The position numbers and the translations under genes were made by a program. Shown in pieces: positions 28,401 through 36,923 of a stretch of 64,000 nt of DNA (positions are counted from its first letter, which is position 1; every line of letters begins with the position of its first letter). Below the pieces are notes generated by a model. The model saw only the letters and a list, made by a program, of their open reading frames with translations. It ran no database searches and was not told where the DNA came from. The DNA comes from Chloroflexota bacterium (GTDB lineage: Bacteria; Chloroflexota; Anaerolineae; 4572-78; J111), in NCBI GenBank assembly GCA_016860845.1, contig BOKF01000002.1, forward strand, positions 310,001-374,000. Direction: 5' to 3'.

Positions 28401-31400
28401 TTGCGTGCGTGCCCGGTAAAAGGCTCGTTCCAGGGTTGGCCAGCTCTGATACCGTTCGGCCAGATCCAGCGCAGCCTGGCGCGTAGCGGCAGCCAGGGTC
28501 AGGTAGGCCAGCTTGACCGAGGTGTGCGGGGACAGTTCCACGATCTGGCCCAGGGCAAAGATGGGGTCCAGCGTTGCTCCGACCGTACCCGACAGCCAGT
28601 CGTCGCCGGCCAGAGCAGCGGGGTCGGCGGGGGTGTGCGTCCTCCCCAAGAAATGGGCGCGGCTGCTCTCGTAAACGCCGGTCACCGGCTGTTCCGCTTC
28701 CCCGATGAGCAAGTGGGCCAGGTAAACAAGCGACTCCTGGTCCGAGCGGGGTCGGCGGCGAAAGAGGAGGGTGTTGGTTTCAGGCAGGTACTCGCTCTGC
28801 ACAAACAGCTTGGCAAAGGCCGGGTGGCGCTCGTCGGCGGCGGGTGGGGCCAGAGATACCTCCCCGTAACTGGTCAGCCGGAGGCGGCGCGGCTGTTCGC
28901 TCTCGTTGGTCAGGATGACAACCCGGATTTCAACATCGTCGTCCGGCGCAACGGTGATTTCCATGGTTAAGGCAATCCCCTGGTCACGGCGGTGAAACTC
29001 GGCCATGTGCGGATGAAAAATCACGCGGGGACTCTCCGGTATGACGGTGGTAGGCTGGAAACCTGCCGACCAGAGTGTACCCCGATCAAGATCCTGGACG
29101 TAAAGCCAACTGCCCCAGTTGTCCAGCGTTGTGTCGGTCCGCCAGCGGGTCAGCCCAATCTCTTGCCAGCGGCTGTAGCCGCCGCCAGCGTTGGTCAGCA
29201 GCAGGTGATAGCGGCCATTGGACAAATAGTGTACCTGCGGCAGCGGCGTATCAAGGGCTGCTTCCCAGGGCACGATCGGCGCGGCTACCGGACCCGGCCC
29301 GATGGCCGGCACGTCTGCCTCGGCTACGGTATCATCGGGGAGCTGCTCAGGAATACGCTCTTGCAGCAGCAGCTCAATACTCTGGATGCGCGGCTCGGTA
29401 TGGAAGCGCCGGATCATGACCTCTTCCTGAAGGTAATTCACCAGGGAGAGCATAATCATGCCCTGGTGATGAGCCATATAGGACGCGACGATGGCTCGCT
29501 CCTGTCCCAACGACAGGCGAACCGGGGTGTAGTCCACCGCCTCGAAAAAGCCGTAACGCCCCAGCATTTTGAGCCTGGTCAGGTGAGTGATGTTTTCCAC
29601 GACCGCCTGAGGAAAAAGGGGCAGGGCTAAGAGGGAGGCGTACGGGGTAATCACCAGGTCATCGCCCAGGCCGCGCTTGAAGCCCAGGGCGGGAGCGCCA
29701 AAGGCGCGGTACTGGTAATTCAGGTTAGCGTCAAAGGCATAGTAGCCCGATTCCGAGATACCCCAGGGCACTTGCTTGCGCCGGCCATAGACCTGTTGGT
29801 AAGCCGCCGCGGCATGTTCGCTCTGCTGGAGCAATGTGCCTGGGTAAGCGCGGACCAGCAGCGGGGGCATCAAGTATTCAAACATTGTGCCGCTCCATGA
29901 GAGAAGCGTTGGCCCTTCGGGCAGGTGGCGCAGCGGGCGGCTCAGGTGAAGCCAGTGACTCTGCGGGACTTCGTGCTTGGCGATGGCAATCAGGCTGGCC
30001 AGGCGGGCTTCCGAGGCTAACAGATCATAATAGTTATTGTCCAGCCGGCCCGCGTCCAGGTTATAACCGATGTGAAAAACCTGACGAAGCGGATTAAAGA
30101 GAAAAGAGAAATCCATGTCCTGAATGTAACTTTCCGCCTCATCACTTAACTGCTGATACTCGACCAGCAGCGCCCGGACCGCTACCTCGGCTGACCTGAG
30201 TCTAGCGGCCAGTTCCGCACACCAGGCGCGAGCGGCGCCCGCCTCGTTGGGTAAGAGTCTCTGCAGCTCGGCCAGGCGGGCTTGGGCTTGGCGATAGATG
30301 GCCCCCACTTCATTCATAGCCGGAGCGGCGGCGGGGAAAGTTTCGACGAGGGAGTGCCAGGCCGCTGCGACGGCCGGGTCGAGATCGGGCTGGCTAAAAA
30401 GGGCCGGCGGCCGGGTGAGGGGCAGCAGCCAGGGTAATAACAGCTTGAGCTGGAGCTCGACGCTTTCCAGGTGATGATGGACGCGCTCCACGTAACGGCG
30501 CAGATTGTGCAGGTGAGCCGGGTCCAATTCGGCGGGTCCGGCCTCGATCCAGGCCAGCAGCAGTTGGTCCAGCCGTGGCAGCCCGTCCGCTAAGAGGCGG
30601 GTGAGTAAGGGGGGCCATTGGCTGGGGTCGTCACGCCCGGCCAGCACTTGCTCGGTCAGTGCAGCCAGGTGGGCCTGGATGGCAGCCGCCGGGGTATCCG
30701 CCTTGCCAGTATCTAACTCGGCTATCATTTCGTCTAACAGGGACAGGGTATCGAGGAAACCCTGCCAACGGCTCCAGGGCCACAAGGAGTGCTGGCTGAC
30801 GGCCAGGCAGCCTTGTTTGAGGGTCAAGAGACAAGCTGCCAGATTGCCGCTGTCAACGGTGGAGACGTAGCGCGGCGGCAGGGGGTGCAGAGTTTGGGTG
30901 TCAATCCAGTTCAAGAAATGGCCCCGGTACCGCTCCAGCCGTTTTAAGGTCTCAAACGTGGCCCGCAGGCGCAGCGCCAGCTCCATGGCATCAACGTAGC
31001 CCATGTCATAAGCGCCCAAGGCTGTGAGCAGGTACAGGCCCACGTTCGTCGGCGAGGTGCGATGGGCGACCACGCCGCGCGGCGACTCCTGAAAATGATC
31101 GGGGGGCAGCCAGTTATCCTGCGGGCCGACAAATTGTTCAAAAAAGAGCCAGGTGCGGCGGGCCAGGGTGTGCAACTGCTGGTGCTGTGCGGGGGTCAAT
31201 TGCTTTTGCCGGACAGCCAGGGGACGGCTAATCCAGTAAGCGATTTCGGGTGATAACAGCCAGACCAGCAGCAGCGGGGCAGCGGCGAGCAGCGCGCCGG
31301 GATTAATCAAAAGGATCAACACAGCTAAAATGCCGGAGACAAGGACAGCAGAAATCATTTGCCGCCAGGTAATCCGGGATTTTACCTCGGCGCCAAAGAG

Positions 31401-34007
31401 ACGGGCGGCATGGGCGGCTGTTGTCCACTGCAACAGCCGGCGGCGGGTAATGAATAGACGGGTCAGGGTGGTAGTGATTGCATCAAGGGCCAGGACGCTT
31501 TCATAAGGCAGAAAGGCAATTGCCAGCAGCCAGCGCAACGCGCTGTTACGAATAGAGCGGCGAATCTCAGGCCAGGAACCCCTGTGGGTGAGTCGTATCA
31601 CCGAGGTCACTATACTGGTCAGGAGGGGCCAGGCCGAGGTGAACAGCCCCAGTAGGGTCCAGGCAGCCGGAGAGCCGGGCAGCCACAGCCATCCGGCCAG
31701 AAACAAGAGCAGCAGCGCCGGGGCCAGTAAGCTGCGGCGCAAATTGTCGGCAATTTTCCAGTGATCCATGAGCGACAGCGGCGAAGACCGGCGCGGCCAC
31801 AGCCAGGGGAGGAGCTGCCAGTCGCCCCGAATCCAGCGGTGAGAACGATAGATGTGAACCAGGTAATGCGGCGGGTAATCCTCGTAGAGGATGATGTAGG
31901 TGACCAGGCCGGCGCGGCCCTGGATGCCTTCAAACAAATCGTGGCTGAGCAGGGCATTCTCGGGGACGCGACCCTTGAGGCTGGCTTCAAACGCATCCAC
32001 CTCATAAATACCTTTGCCGACATAAATCCCTTCGCCAAACAAGTCCTGGTAAACATCGGAGACGGCCAGGGTGTACAGGTCCAGGCCGGTATCTCCGGCA
32101 AAGACCTGGGTGAAGAGAGACTGGCTGGCGCTGACCGGCTTGATCTCGGTACGGGGTTGCAGCAGGGTGTAACCGGCTGTGATTCGTCCGGTGGCGGCAT
32201 CGAACCGGGCCCGATTCAGGGGGTGAGCCAGGGCGCCAACCAGTCGGGGGGCGCTGTCGCGGGGCAAGATGGTATCGGCATCCAGGGTAATAACATAGCG
32301 AATTTCGGAAAGGATGGACAGGTCGCCCACCTGGACCGAATAGGAAGTTCCCCGGTCACCGCGGAGTAAGCGGTTGAACTCGTGCAGCTTGCCGCGCTTC
32401 CGTTCCCAGCCGATCCAGGCGTTTTCGCTGGCATTCCACAAGCGCCGGCGGTGGAAGAGATAAAACGGCTGGTGATGGTAACGCCGGTTGAGGGCTTGCA
32501 GGCCGCGGTTGGCCTGGGCAATGAGGGCCTCATCTTCCGGCATGTGCTCCTGAGGGGCATCGGCAAAGTCGGTCAAAAGGGCGAATGTCAGGTGGGGGTC
32601 GGTGTTGCGCAAATAATGGAGTTCCAACTGGGAGAGCAGCGACTCCACTTCGGCGGGATGGGTGAGTAGGGCCGGGATCACGACCATCGTCCGGCACTGG
32701 AGCGGGATGCCTTCCTGTAAATCGAGTTTGGGCAGCATGCGCGGCGGCAGCAGCCGGGTGACCAGCCAGTTGACCAGATAGACGGCGATGGTGACAGCCG
32801 GAATAAGAGTCAGCAGCGCCGCCCCGGTAACTTGCCAGGGTGTTTCGCCGCTGTTCAGAGCATAACCAACCAGCAAGGTCACAATGAACAGGCTGAGCAG
32901 GCCGACAGCGCCCAGGTAAAAAAGGGCAGGCTGGGTTAAGATGGCCCGGCGCAGAGCCGCCAGCCCTGTGGGCCGGTAGTTAAAGTGGGTTTCCAATTGA
33001 GCCAGGCCCGCATCTACTAAATAGAAACCGACATGGGCCGCGCGGGGGAGAGCCAGACCGGCCCATTCTGCCCCATCAGGGGGAACTCCAGGCGGGTGGG
33101 TCGAGGCGGGGACAGCATCCGTTTGTGTCAGAGCCAAATGTCTCGCTGCCATCTCTACCGTGACACGGGCGATATCAACTTCGGCCTGGCCGGTTGCCCA
33201 GGCTAATTCCTCGATCACCGTCCGGTAATGATTACGGGTATCGAAATCCATACGGGCATAAATGCCAACGGGATCATCCCGCAGAATGTGTTCAACCTGG
33301 CTGACATGCTCAAAGAAAAGTTTCCAATCTTGAGTGGCCAGGAGTCGCAGGGAGGGAATGCAGCGTGCGACGACATCGGCGTCGGCCACTTCGTAGTCAA
33401 ATTGCAGCGCCGAGCTGGAGGGAGCGGCGTCTGTCTGGCCAATCAGGCGGCCGGCGGCCTGGGCCAGACTTTCCAGGAGGGCAAAGCGGAGCATAATCGG
33501 TAACGCCCAGACTTCACCCATGCTCAGGGGTGCAACGGTTTGATAAGCCCAGATGAATTGCTCGATCCGGGCCAGATCCAGTTGAGCCTGCTCGTGAAGG
33601 ACCAGTTCGCGGGCGACCGCATAACTGCGCGGGAAACCGGCCAGAAAAGAGCCGCTGTCGAGCTTGGGTAAGCGGCGGTAGTAGCCGGAGGGCAGGTCCT
33701 CGCGGGTTTGCCGCAGAACCTGCTGGACGACGTAATAGTTATCCAGCAACCACTCGGCAGCGTATGACAGCGTTAACTCGGATTCCGAATTTTGTCGAAA
33801 ATGCTGGTAGGCTGCCCGCAGCCGCCGTTCCAGGGATAAGGGGCGCTCGAGGAATTGGCGCTCATGATCAGGTTTCGGCCTGCCGGAGGCGAGACAATGC
33901 TCCCTGGCGGCTCGCTGGGCTGCCTGTTCCAGGCGACTCATACTGCTGATCTGCTGGCCTGGATCCTGTTCAACCGCAGCCGGTGTTTCAAACAGACGGT
34001 TTGTCAT
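25407..34007 (-). CDS. cyclic beta-1,2-glucan-synthase-like protein (GT84/GH94)
   Basis: This giant membrane enzyme of 2,866 residues matches the NdvB/Cgs architecture. In order: an N-terminal helical domain (to about 350), transmembrane helices near 355-430, a glycosyltransferase with VITLDADTILP (about 570) and HDLFEG for UDP-glucose use, more transmembrane helices (about 750-920), a glucoamylase-like domain (about 950-1500), then tandem GH94 carbohydrate-phosphorylase domains opening with GGGYSRWQEIGLTRW (about 1615) and GGGYSWAINSGENRLSTWRN (about 2120). The acid-catalyst motif GSGDWNDGMNRVG (about 2550) and the C-terminal TGSAGWMYR are present. NdvB builds, cyclises and trims beta-1,2-glucans. 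Whether this protein makes cyclic or linear glucan is unknown. It overlaps the stress-protein gene by 20 nt. Confidence 0.85.
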   Translation of the reverse strand: MTNRLFETPAAVEQDPGQQISSMSRLEQAAQRAAREHCLASGRPKPDHERQFLERPLSLERRLRAAYQHFRQNSESELTLSYAAEWLLDNYYVVQQVLRQTREDLPSGYYRRLPKLDSGSFLAGFPRSYAVARELVLHEQAQLDLARIEQFIWAYQTVAPLSMGEVWALPIMLRFALLESLAQAAGRLIGQTDAAPSSSALQFDYEVADADVVARCIPSLRLLATQDWKLFFEHVSQVEHILRDDPVGIYARMDFDTRNHYRTVIEELAWATGQAEVDIARVTVEMAARHLALTQTDAVPASTHPPGVPPDGAEWAGLALPRAAHVGFYLVDAGLAQLETHFNYRPTGLAALRRAILTQPALFYLGAVGLLSLFIVTLLVGYALNSGETPWQVTGAALLTLIPAVTIAVYLVNWLVTRLLPPRMLPKLDLQEGIPLQCRTMVVIPALLTHPAEVESLLSQLELHYLRNTDPHLTFALLTDFADAPQEHMPEDEALIAQANRGLQALNRRYHHQPFYLFHRRRLWNASENAWIGWERKRGKLHEFNRLLRGDRGTSYSVQVGDLSILSEIRYVITLDADTILPRDSAPRLVGALAHPLNRARFDAATGRITAGYTLLQPRTEIKPVSASQSLFTQVFAGDTGLDLYTLAVSDVYQDLFGEGIYVGKGIYEVDAFEASLKGRVPENALLSHDLFEGIQGRAGLVTYIILYEDYPPHYLVHIYRSHRWIRGDWQLLPWLWPRRSSPLSLMDHWKIADNLRRSLLAPALLLLFLAGWLWLPGSPAAWTLLGLFTSAWPLLTSIVTSVIRLTHRGSWPEIRRSIRNSALRWLLAIAFLPYESVLALDAITTTLTRLFITRRRLLQWTTAAHAARLFGAEVKSRITWRQMISAVLVSGILAVLILLINPGALLAAAPLLLVWLLSPEIAYWISRPLAVRQKQLTPAQHQQLHTLARRTWLFFEQFVGPQDNWLPPDHFQESPRGVVAHRTSPTNVGLYLLTALGAYDMGYVDAMELALRLRATFETLKRLERYRGHFLNWIDTQTLHPLPPRYVSTVDSGNLAACLLTLKQGCLAVSQHSLWPWSRWQGFLDTLSLLDEMIAELDTGKADTPAAAIQAHLAALTEQVLAGRDDPSQWPPLLTRLLADGLPRLDQLLLAWIEAGPAELDPAHLHNLRRYVERVHHHLESVELQLKLLLPWLLPLTRPPALFSQPDLDPAVAAAWHSLVETFPAAAPAMNEVGAIYRQAQARLAELQRLLPNEAGAARAWCAELAARLRSAEVAVRALLVEYQQLSDEAESYIQDMDFSFLFNPLRQVFHIGYNLDAGRLDNNYYDLLASEARLASLIAIAKHEVPQSHWLHLSRPLRHLPEGPTLLSWSGTMFEYLMPPLLVRAYPGTLLQQSEHAAAAYQQVYGRRKQVPWGISESGYYAFDANLNYQYRAFGAPALGFKRGLGDDLVITPYASLLALPLFPQAVVENITHLTRLKMLGRYGFFEAVDYTPVRLSLGQERAIVASYMAHHQGMIMLSLVNYLQEEVMIRRFHTEPRIQSIELLLQERIPEQLPDDTVAEADVPAIGPGPVAAPIVPWEAALDTPLPQVHYLSNGRYHLLLTNAGGGYSRWQEIGLTRWRTDTTLDNWGSWLYVQDLDRGTLWSAGFQPTTVIPESPRVIFHPHMAEFHRRDQGIALTMEITVAPDDDVEIRVVILTNESEQPRRLRLTSYGEVSLAPPAADERHPAFAKLFVQSEYLPETNTLLFRRRPRSDQESLVYLAHLLIGEAEQPVTGVYESSRAHFLGRTHTPADPAALAGDDWLSGTVGATLDPIFALGQIVELSPHTSVKLAYLTLAAATRQAALDLAERYQSWPTLERAFYRARTQSEFDLHQLGFDTDLFRHTQQLLGLLLYPHRARRAEPVTLAANQKGQPGLWAFGISGDYPILLIYLQTESELPLAQELLQAHTYWRQRQLKVDLVFLNRQEAGYGQALQGDLFRLIQRAGSDTQLSQRGGIFLLLSSQLGEADLILLETAARVILDGQRGSLAAQLGGLYEQPTRLPEHIPVLSPAEAAEPMSPLLRPGSLQFDNGYGGFSPDGQEYLIYLRPGETTPAPWINVIANEDFGFLVSETGGGYSWAINSGENRLSTWRNDPITDLPGEALYLRDEETAEVWSPTPQPAPADEPYLIRHGAGYTVFEHHSHALRQHVRLFAAPDAPLKVVQLCLENEGTRPRRITATYYLEWVLGVNRETSQPYLISEYDEVRHALLASNPYNVEFGRRVAFVAANKAPHGLTADRTEFLGRLGRISRPAGLRRIGLEGRVEAGLDPCAALQLHLDLAPGASEEIYFLIGQGADRAEAQSLIQRFQEPAQVAAAWQAVQTLWANILGAVQVDTPDPALNLLLNRWLLYQTLACRVWGRSALYQSSGAYGYRDQLQDVMALLHSRPDLAREHILRTARHQFTAGDVLHWWHPPSGRGVRTLIRDDLLWLPYVVAHYVAASGDDTILQEKAPFLKGEQLKENEEERYGYYDSTQELFSLYEHCRRALAKGDTSGPHGLPLMGSGDWNDGMNRVGHEGRGESVWLGWFLDATLTAFADLCERSGEADQASAYRQRARELRQAMEANAWDGAWYRRATYDDSTPLGSAQNRECQIDAIAQSWAVLSQAADPQRAKKAMAAVLERLVKWDERLILLFTPPFDKTPRDPGYIKGYLPGIRENGGQYTHAALWTIWAVAQLGDGDQADALFRLINPIYRADTAEKVARYQVEPYVISADVYSVPPHTGRGGWTWYTGSAGWMYRLGLEAMLGLRREGAALRLDPCIPKSWPGFSVTYRYGQAIYEIRVENPTGVNRGVKQLLLDGRPQSSEAIPLQDDGRHHRVEVKL

Positions 34008-34986
34008 AAGCCAGCATTCGCCCGCCTAACCCGAGTTGATGGGCGGCGACTTCGGCGGGATTGGGCGCTATCTCTTGCTGCGGGAGGTCCTGGATGATGA
34101 GCAGGGGGGTAGCTCCGTAAGCGATAAAGCTGATACTGACGCTGCCGTAAGGATACCTGCGGGTGGCCGAGTAGCCATGCGCGCTGACAACGACGAGGTC
34201 AGCCAGCTCGTCCTCGGCCAGACTGTGTAAAGTAGTGATGACATTATCACTGACAACGACCCGGCTCTGGATGTTGCCCGGTAAGCGTGACTTCAACTGG
34301 TCAAAATAGCGGTTTACTTCCTCGCGATTAAGCTCAACCAGGCGCTGGCTTAATTCCCGTTCTTCAGGGGTGAAGGGCACCCGGCGCGGCATTTCCGGCT
34401 GGGCCACCACGTGGACCAGCAGAATTTCGGCCTGTTGATCCTGGGCCAAGGAGGCCAGCAGGGGTAAAACATTTTCGGCCCGCTGCGAGCCGTCGAGCGG
34501 CATGAATATATGCTGGTAGCGTAAGCCGGTCAAACCAAGCGGTTGGGCTTGGTAGGCCCGAGCCAGAAAAATTGAGGTGTGAGCACGGAGAATAATCTTC
34601 TGCACCACTCCACTGACGTTCCAGCCGCTTAACCCACTGCGGCCGTGGCTGCTGAGCGCAATCAGGTCAAAGCCATGCTCGTGAGCCAGCTCAATGATCC
34701 GCTCGGCGGTCTGGCCCTCCAGCAATACCGTCTCAATGGGTGTACCAGATTGAGCCTCCTGCAAACGCTGCTGGATGCCCTCAAGATAAGTCTTCGCTTC
34801 CATCTGGCGAAAACGCCAACTGAGCGGATCAACCGGCCGGGCTTGTTCGGGGGGATTATTCTGTTCCAACACCTGCAGCAAGATGACTTCCGCGCCAGTG
34901 CTTTGTGCCAGGGTGAGGACATGGGGCAACACTCCCTCAGCCAGCGCCGAGCCGTCCAGGGGAACCAGGATTTTACGAAACATCAT
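33988..34986 (-). CDS. universal stress protein with two UspA domains
   Basis: 332 residues with two tandem UspA folds. Domain 1 (about 1-150) begins FRKILVPLDGSALAEGVLPH and has SSHGRSGLSGWNVSGVVQKI; domain 2 (about 155-300) begins HIFMPLDGSQRAENVLPLLA and ends with SAHGYSATRRYPYGSVS. The glycine-rich loops resemble the ATP-binding motif G-x2-G-x9-G-S/T in modified form. Usp proteins help cells survive starvation or energy stress. Here it is the first gene before the 8.6-kb glucan synthase, with a 20-nt overlap, so the two are co-expressed. A near-consensus minus-strand promoter lies at 35118-35146 and a stable hairpin sits in the leader. Confidence 0.87.
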   Translation of the reverse strand: MMFRKILVPLDGSALAEGVLPHVLTLAQSTGAEVILLQVLEQNNPPEQARPVDPLSWRFRQMEAKTYLEGIQQRLQEAQSGTPIETVLLEGQTAERIIELAHEHGFDLIALSSHGRSGLSGWNVSGVVQKIILRAHTSIFLARAYQAQPLGLTGLRYQHIFMPLDGSQRAENVLPLLASLAQDQQAEILLVHVVAQPEMPRRVPFTPEERELSQRLVELNREEVNRYFDQLKSRLPGNIQSRVVVSDNVITTLHSLAEDELADLVVVSAHGYSATRRYPYGSVSISFIAYGATPLLIIQDLPQQEIAPNPAEVAAHQLGLGGRMLAYDKPSV

Positions 34987-35046
34987 CGCCTCCTTGCAAA
35001 CGTGAGAGTTTTGGATCTTTTAGGAACGCGAACCAAATTTATCCCC

Positions 35047-35081
35047 ACTCTCGTTCCCAAACTCAGTTTGGGAACGAGAGT
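35047..35081. repeat. 35-bp perfect palindrome in the usp leader
   Basis: ACTCTCGTTCCCAAACT and its exact reverse complement are separated by one base. The core CTCGTTCCCAAACT is a widespread type of intergenic palindrome. Transcribed in the usp leader, it would form a 17-bp hairpin. Confidence 0.75.
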
Positions 35082-35117
35082 GCGTAAGAGGTTTAGTCTT
35101 TTAATGGCCTGGTTAAC

Positions 35118-35146
35118 ATTGTAAGGGGAGGTGCTAATTCTGTTAA
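35118..35146 (-). promoter_or_regulatory. promoter of the usp-glucan synthase operon
   Basis: On the minus strand TTAACA (35146-35141), a 17-bp spacer and TACAAT (35123-35118). The start point would be near 35111, with a leader of about 125 nt containing the 35-bp palindrome. Confidence 0.65.
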
Positions 35147-35166
35147 TACCATTTTGAGTAGCTTCC

Positions 35167-35197
35167 AAAAAAAAAAAGAGCTATTTTTGATAGCTCT
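35167..35197 (-). terminator. intrinsic terminator of the 37.9-35.3 kb operon
   Basis: On the minus strand AGAGCTA pairs with TAGCTCT across a short loop and is followed by eleven T. It lies about 120 nt after the last gene of the operon and just upstream of the usp promoter, insulating the two units. Confidence 0.85.
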
Positions 35198-35314
35198 TCT
35201 AAAAATTCAGTGGATCTTGCTCATAGCCCAGATGGGTGATAAATTGGTGTCCGCTTGTTTTCCAGTTATGATTGGCAGTAGTTTGTTAGGAAGAGTCCTG
35301 TTGCCCAGATAGGA

Positions 35315-35809
35315 TTAACCGAGATTTTCGTCCGGAGGATAGCGGCGATCTGGCGCTCCAATCTTACCCCCGTTGCCAATTTCATAAACCATGTTCAGTA
35401 AAGCTTCTGTATCCAGGTAATAGTGAACATCGTTATCAATCCAGCCGGTTTGGAGAACCTCGATCCCTTTTTCCTTAAATTCCTGTAGAACCGCCGGAAT
35501 ATCCTCATCGGCTACTATTTCTTTGATATGATGCAGCCCTTCGCCATGGTCTTCAAGAAACTTCCAGTAAATATTAGGCCCTTCAATAGGCTGGATTAAC
35601 TCAAATTCTACATCTCCCACCCAGGTTACGGCACAGATAAAATTAAATCCTTCTTTAACTGGCTGGCCATGAACAAAAAAATCTCTGACCTTGGCCGGGG
35701 TAAAATGGCGCACGTCCCAGGGGCCAATTCCCAAAACCTCCCAGTAATGTTTCATGGCCTTGTCTACATCCCTTACAACGAGGGCTATTTGTTTATATTT
35801 TCTTGGCAT
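35315..35809 (-). CDS. VOC-family (glyoxalase-like) protein
   Basis: 164 residues with the paired beta-alpha-beta-beta-beta units of the vicinal oxygen chelate superfamily: KQIALVVRDVDKAMKHYWEV at the N-terminus, VEFELIQPIEGPNIYWKFLE and GLHHIKEIVADEDI in the second half. The putative metal ligands (His in the HHIKE segment and acidic residues at the strand ends) resemble methylmalonyl-CoA epimerase-like and dioxygenase-like members; the reaction is not determinable. The frame opens at 35827, but its first codons (ATGAAGGAG) are themselves the ribosome-binding site for the ATG at 35809, so that start is used. Last gene of a four-gene operon. Confidence 0.8.
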   Translation of the reverse strand: MPRKYKQIALVVRDVDKAMKHYWEVLGIGPWDVRHFTPAKVRDFFVHGQPVKEGFNFICAVTWVGDVEFELIQPIEGPNIYWKFLEDHGEGLHHIKEIVADEDIPAVLQEFKEKGIEVLQTGWIDNDVHYYLDTEALLNMVYEIGNGGKIGAPDRRYPPDENLG

Positions 35810-35834
35810 TGCAACAGACTCCTTCATTCATTAT

Positions 35835-36260
35835 TTATGCTGCCGCTTCGGCGTGAGCCTTTAGCCCCAGCACAAAATCCTGGAACGTTTTATTTAAGTC
35901 CGGCAGGGAACCGGCGAATAAGGGTAAAAGGGGACCGCTGAACTCTTCTCTCACAGCAAAATCAACGCTGCCATCGCCTTGCGGCTCCAGGGTAAAAGTG
36001 CGGACTCCTTTGAACAACCCCAGGGGCATCCCCCCTGTCCAGACCATCCGCTGGCCTGGGACAAACTCGGTTACTTTGACCGGAAAGGCCCGGTTGGGAC
36101 TGAGTTTGGTGTAGGCGGTGATGCGCTCGCCGGGTCCAATCGTCCCTTCAATCCGGTCCGCGCTGGGATCCCAGGCCGGATAGTTGGGCGCATCAGTCAG
36201 GATCTTCCAAATAGCTTCTGGAGATGCCTTAATATTAGTACTGGCTGTAAAAATCTTCAT
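35835..36260 (-). CDS. SRPBCC-family protein (polyketide cyclase/START-like)
   Basis: 141-residue helix-grip protein with a deep ligand cavity. The opening MKIFTASTNIKASPEAIWKI and YPAWDPSADRIEGTIGPGER are typical of the polyketide_cyc2/START-like group, ending with a long C-terminal helix (NKTFQDFVLGLKAHAEA). Such proteins bind hydrophobic small molecules or catalyse cyclisation or dehydration. It lies 25 nt after the VOC gene's start and 10 nt before the end of the upstream gene, so it is an internal operon member. Together with the VOC protein and a methyltransferase-like protein it suggests a small-molecule modification pathway; that is inference. Confidence 0.8.
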   Translation of the reverse strand: MKIFTASTNIKASPEAIWKILTDAPNYPAWDPSADRIEGTIGPGERITAYTKLSPNRAFPVKVTEFVPGQRMVWTGGMPLGLFKGVRTFTLEPQGDGSVDFAVREEFSGPLLPLFAGSLPDLNKTFQDFVLGLKAHAEAAA

Positions 36261-36270
36261 TGATTACCCC

Positions 36271-36870
36271 CTAAGTATAAAAATATTTTGCTTTCTCCGG
36301 TGCTAAAAGTGGAGCATGGTTCCAGACTTGAGCTTCGATGTAATTGGCCAGGAAGCTGGGGAGATTTGTGCCCCATGTCTCCCCAGGCAACCCGTTTGCC
36401 TCGATAATGGCGCGAACTTCTGACAGGGTAAAGAGCTTCCCGTGATAGTCGGGCAAGTAATAAGCGGAATCTTTTTGAGTGGCCAACCACATAGAGACCA
36501 TGCTATCAGGATAAGTAAAACTTATCTCACCTTCACCAAATAGGGAAAGAGGCACCTGTATTTCTGCGGTCGTCGCTACAGTCATTGCATCAGCCGCTGT
36601 CAGGAGCCACTTGGATCTTCCCAAGATCATGTAGATGGGATAAGATTCTTTCGGCGCACCACCTTTGGCGATGAACTCCTGATGCAGCCATTGTTCGATT
36701 TGCCGTCGCGCCTGCAGGTATTCAGCCGGGTCTTTGAACCTTTCCCAGAAAATTGATCCTTCAATATAAAGATTATGCATAAGCTGCATCGCCTCTACAT
36801 CGGATAGGGCAGACAAGCTTCGGAATGGTACGGTGTCCTTGCGGTAGAAATGAATGAGATAATCAATCAT
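36271..36870 (-). CDS. hypothetical protein in the methyltransferase/VOC operon
   Basis: I do not recognise this 199-residue protein. It is soluble, without signal peptide or membrane segment, and rich in aromatic residues: MIDYLIHFYRKDTVPFRSLS, SIFWERFKDPAEYLQARRQI, YPIYMILGRSKWLL and TWGTNLPSFLANYIEAQVWN. The last segment with its W and N residues looks conserved and could line a ligand site. AAAGG precedes the ATG. It sits between the methyltransferase-like and SRPBCC genes with small gaps, so it is probably part of the same pathway. Confidence 0.6.
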   Translation of the reverse strand: MIDYLIHFYRKDTVPFRSLSALSDVEAMQLMHNLYIEGSIFWERFKDPAEYLQARRQIEQWLHQEFIAKGGAPKESYPIYMILGRSKWLLTAADAMTVATTAEIQVPLSLFGEGEISFTYPDSMVSMWLATQKDSAYYLPDYHGKLFTLSEVRAIIEANGLPGETWGTNLPSFLANYIEAQVWNHAPLLAPEKAKYFYT

Positions 36871-36923
36871 AATGTTGCCTTTCGTCAGGAGATGGCGGAG
36901 TTCTTATTTGAAAAGAGCTGAGT

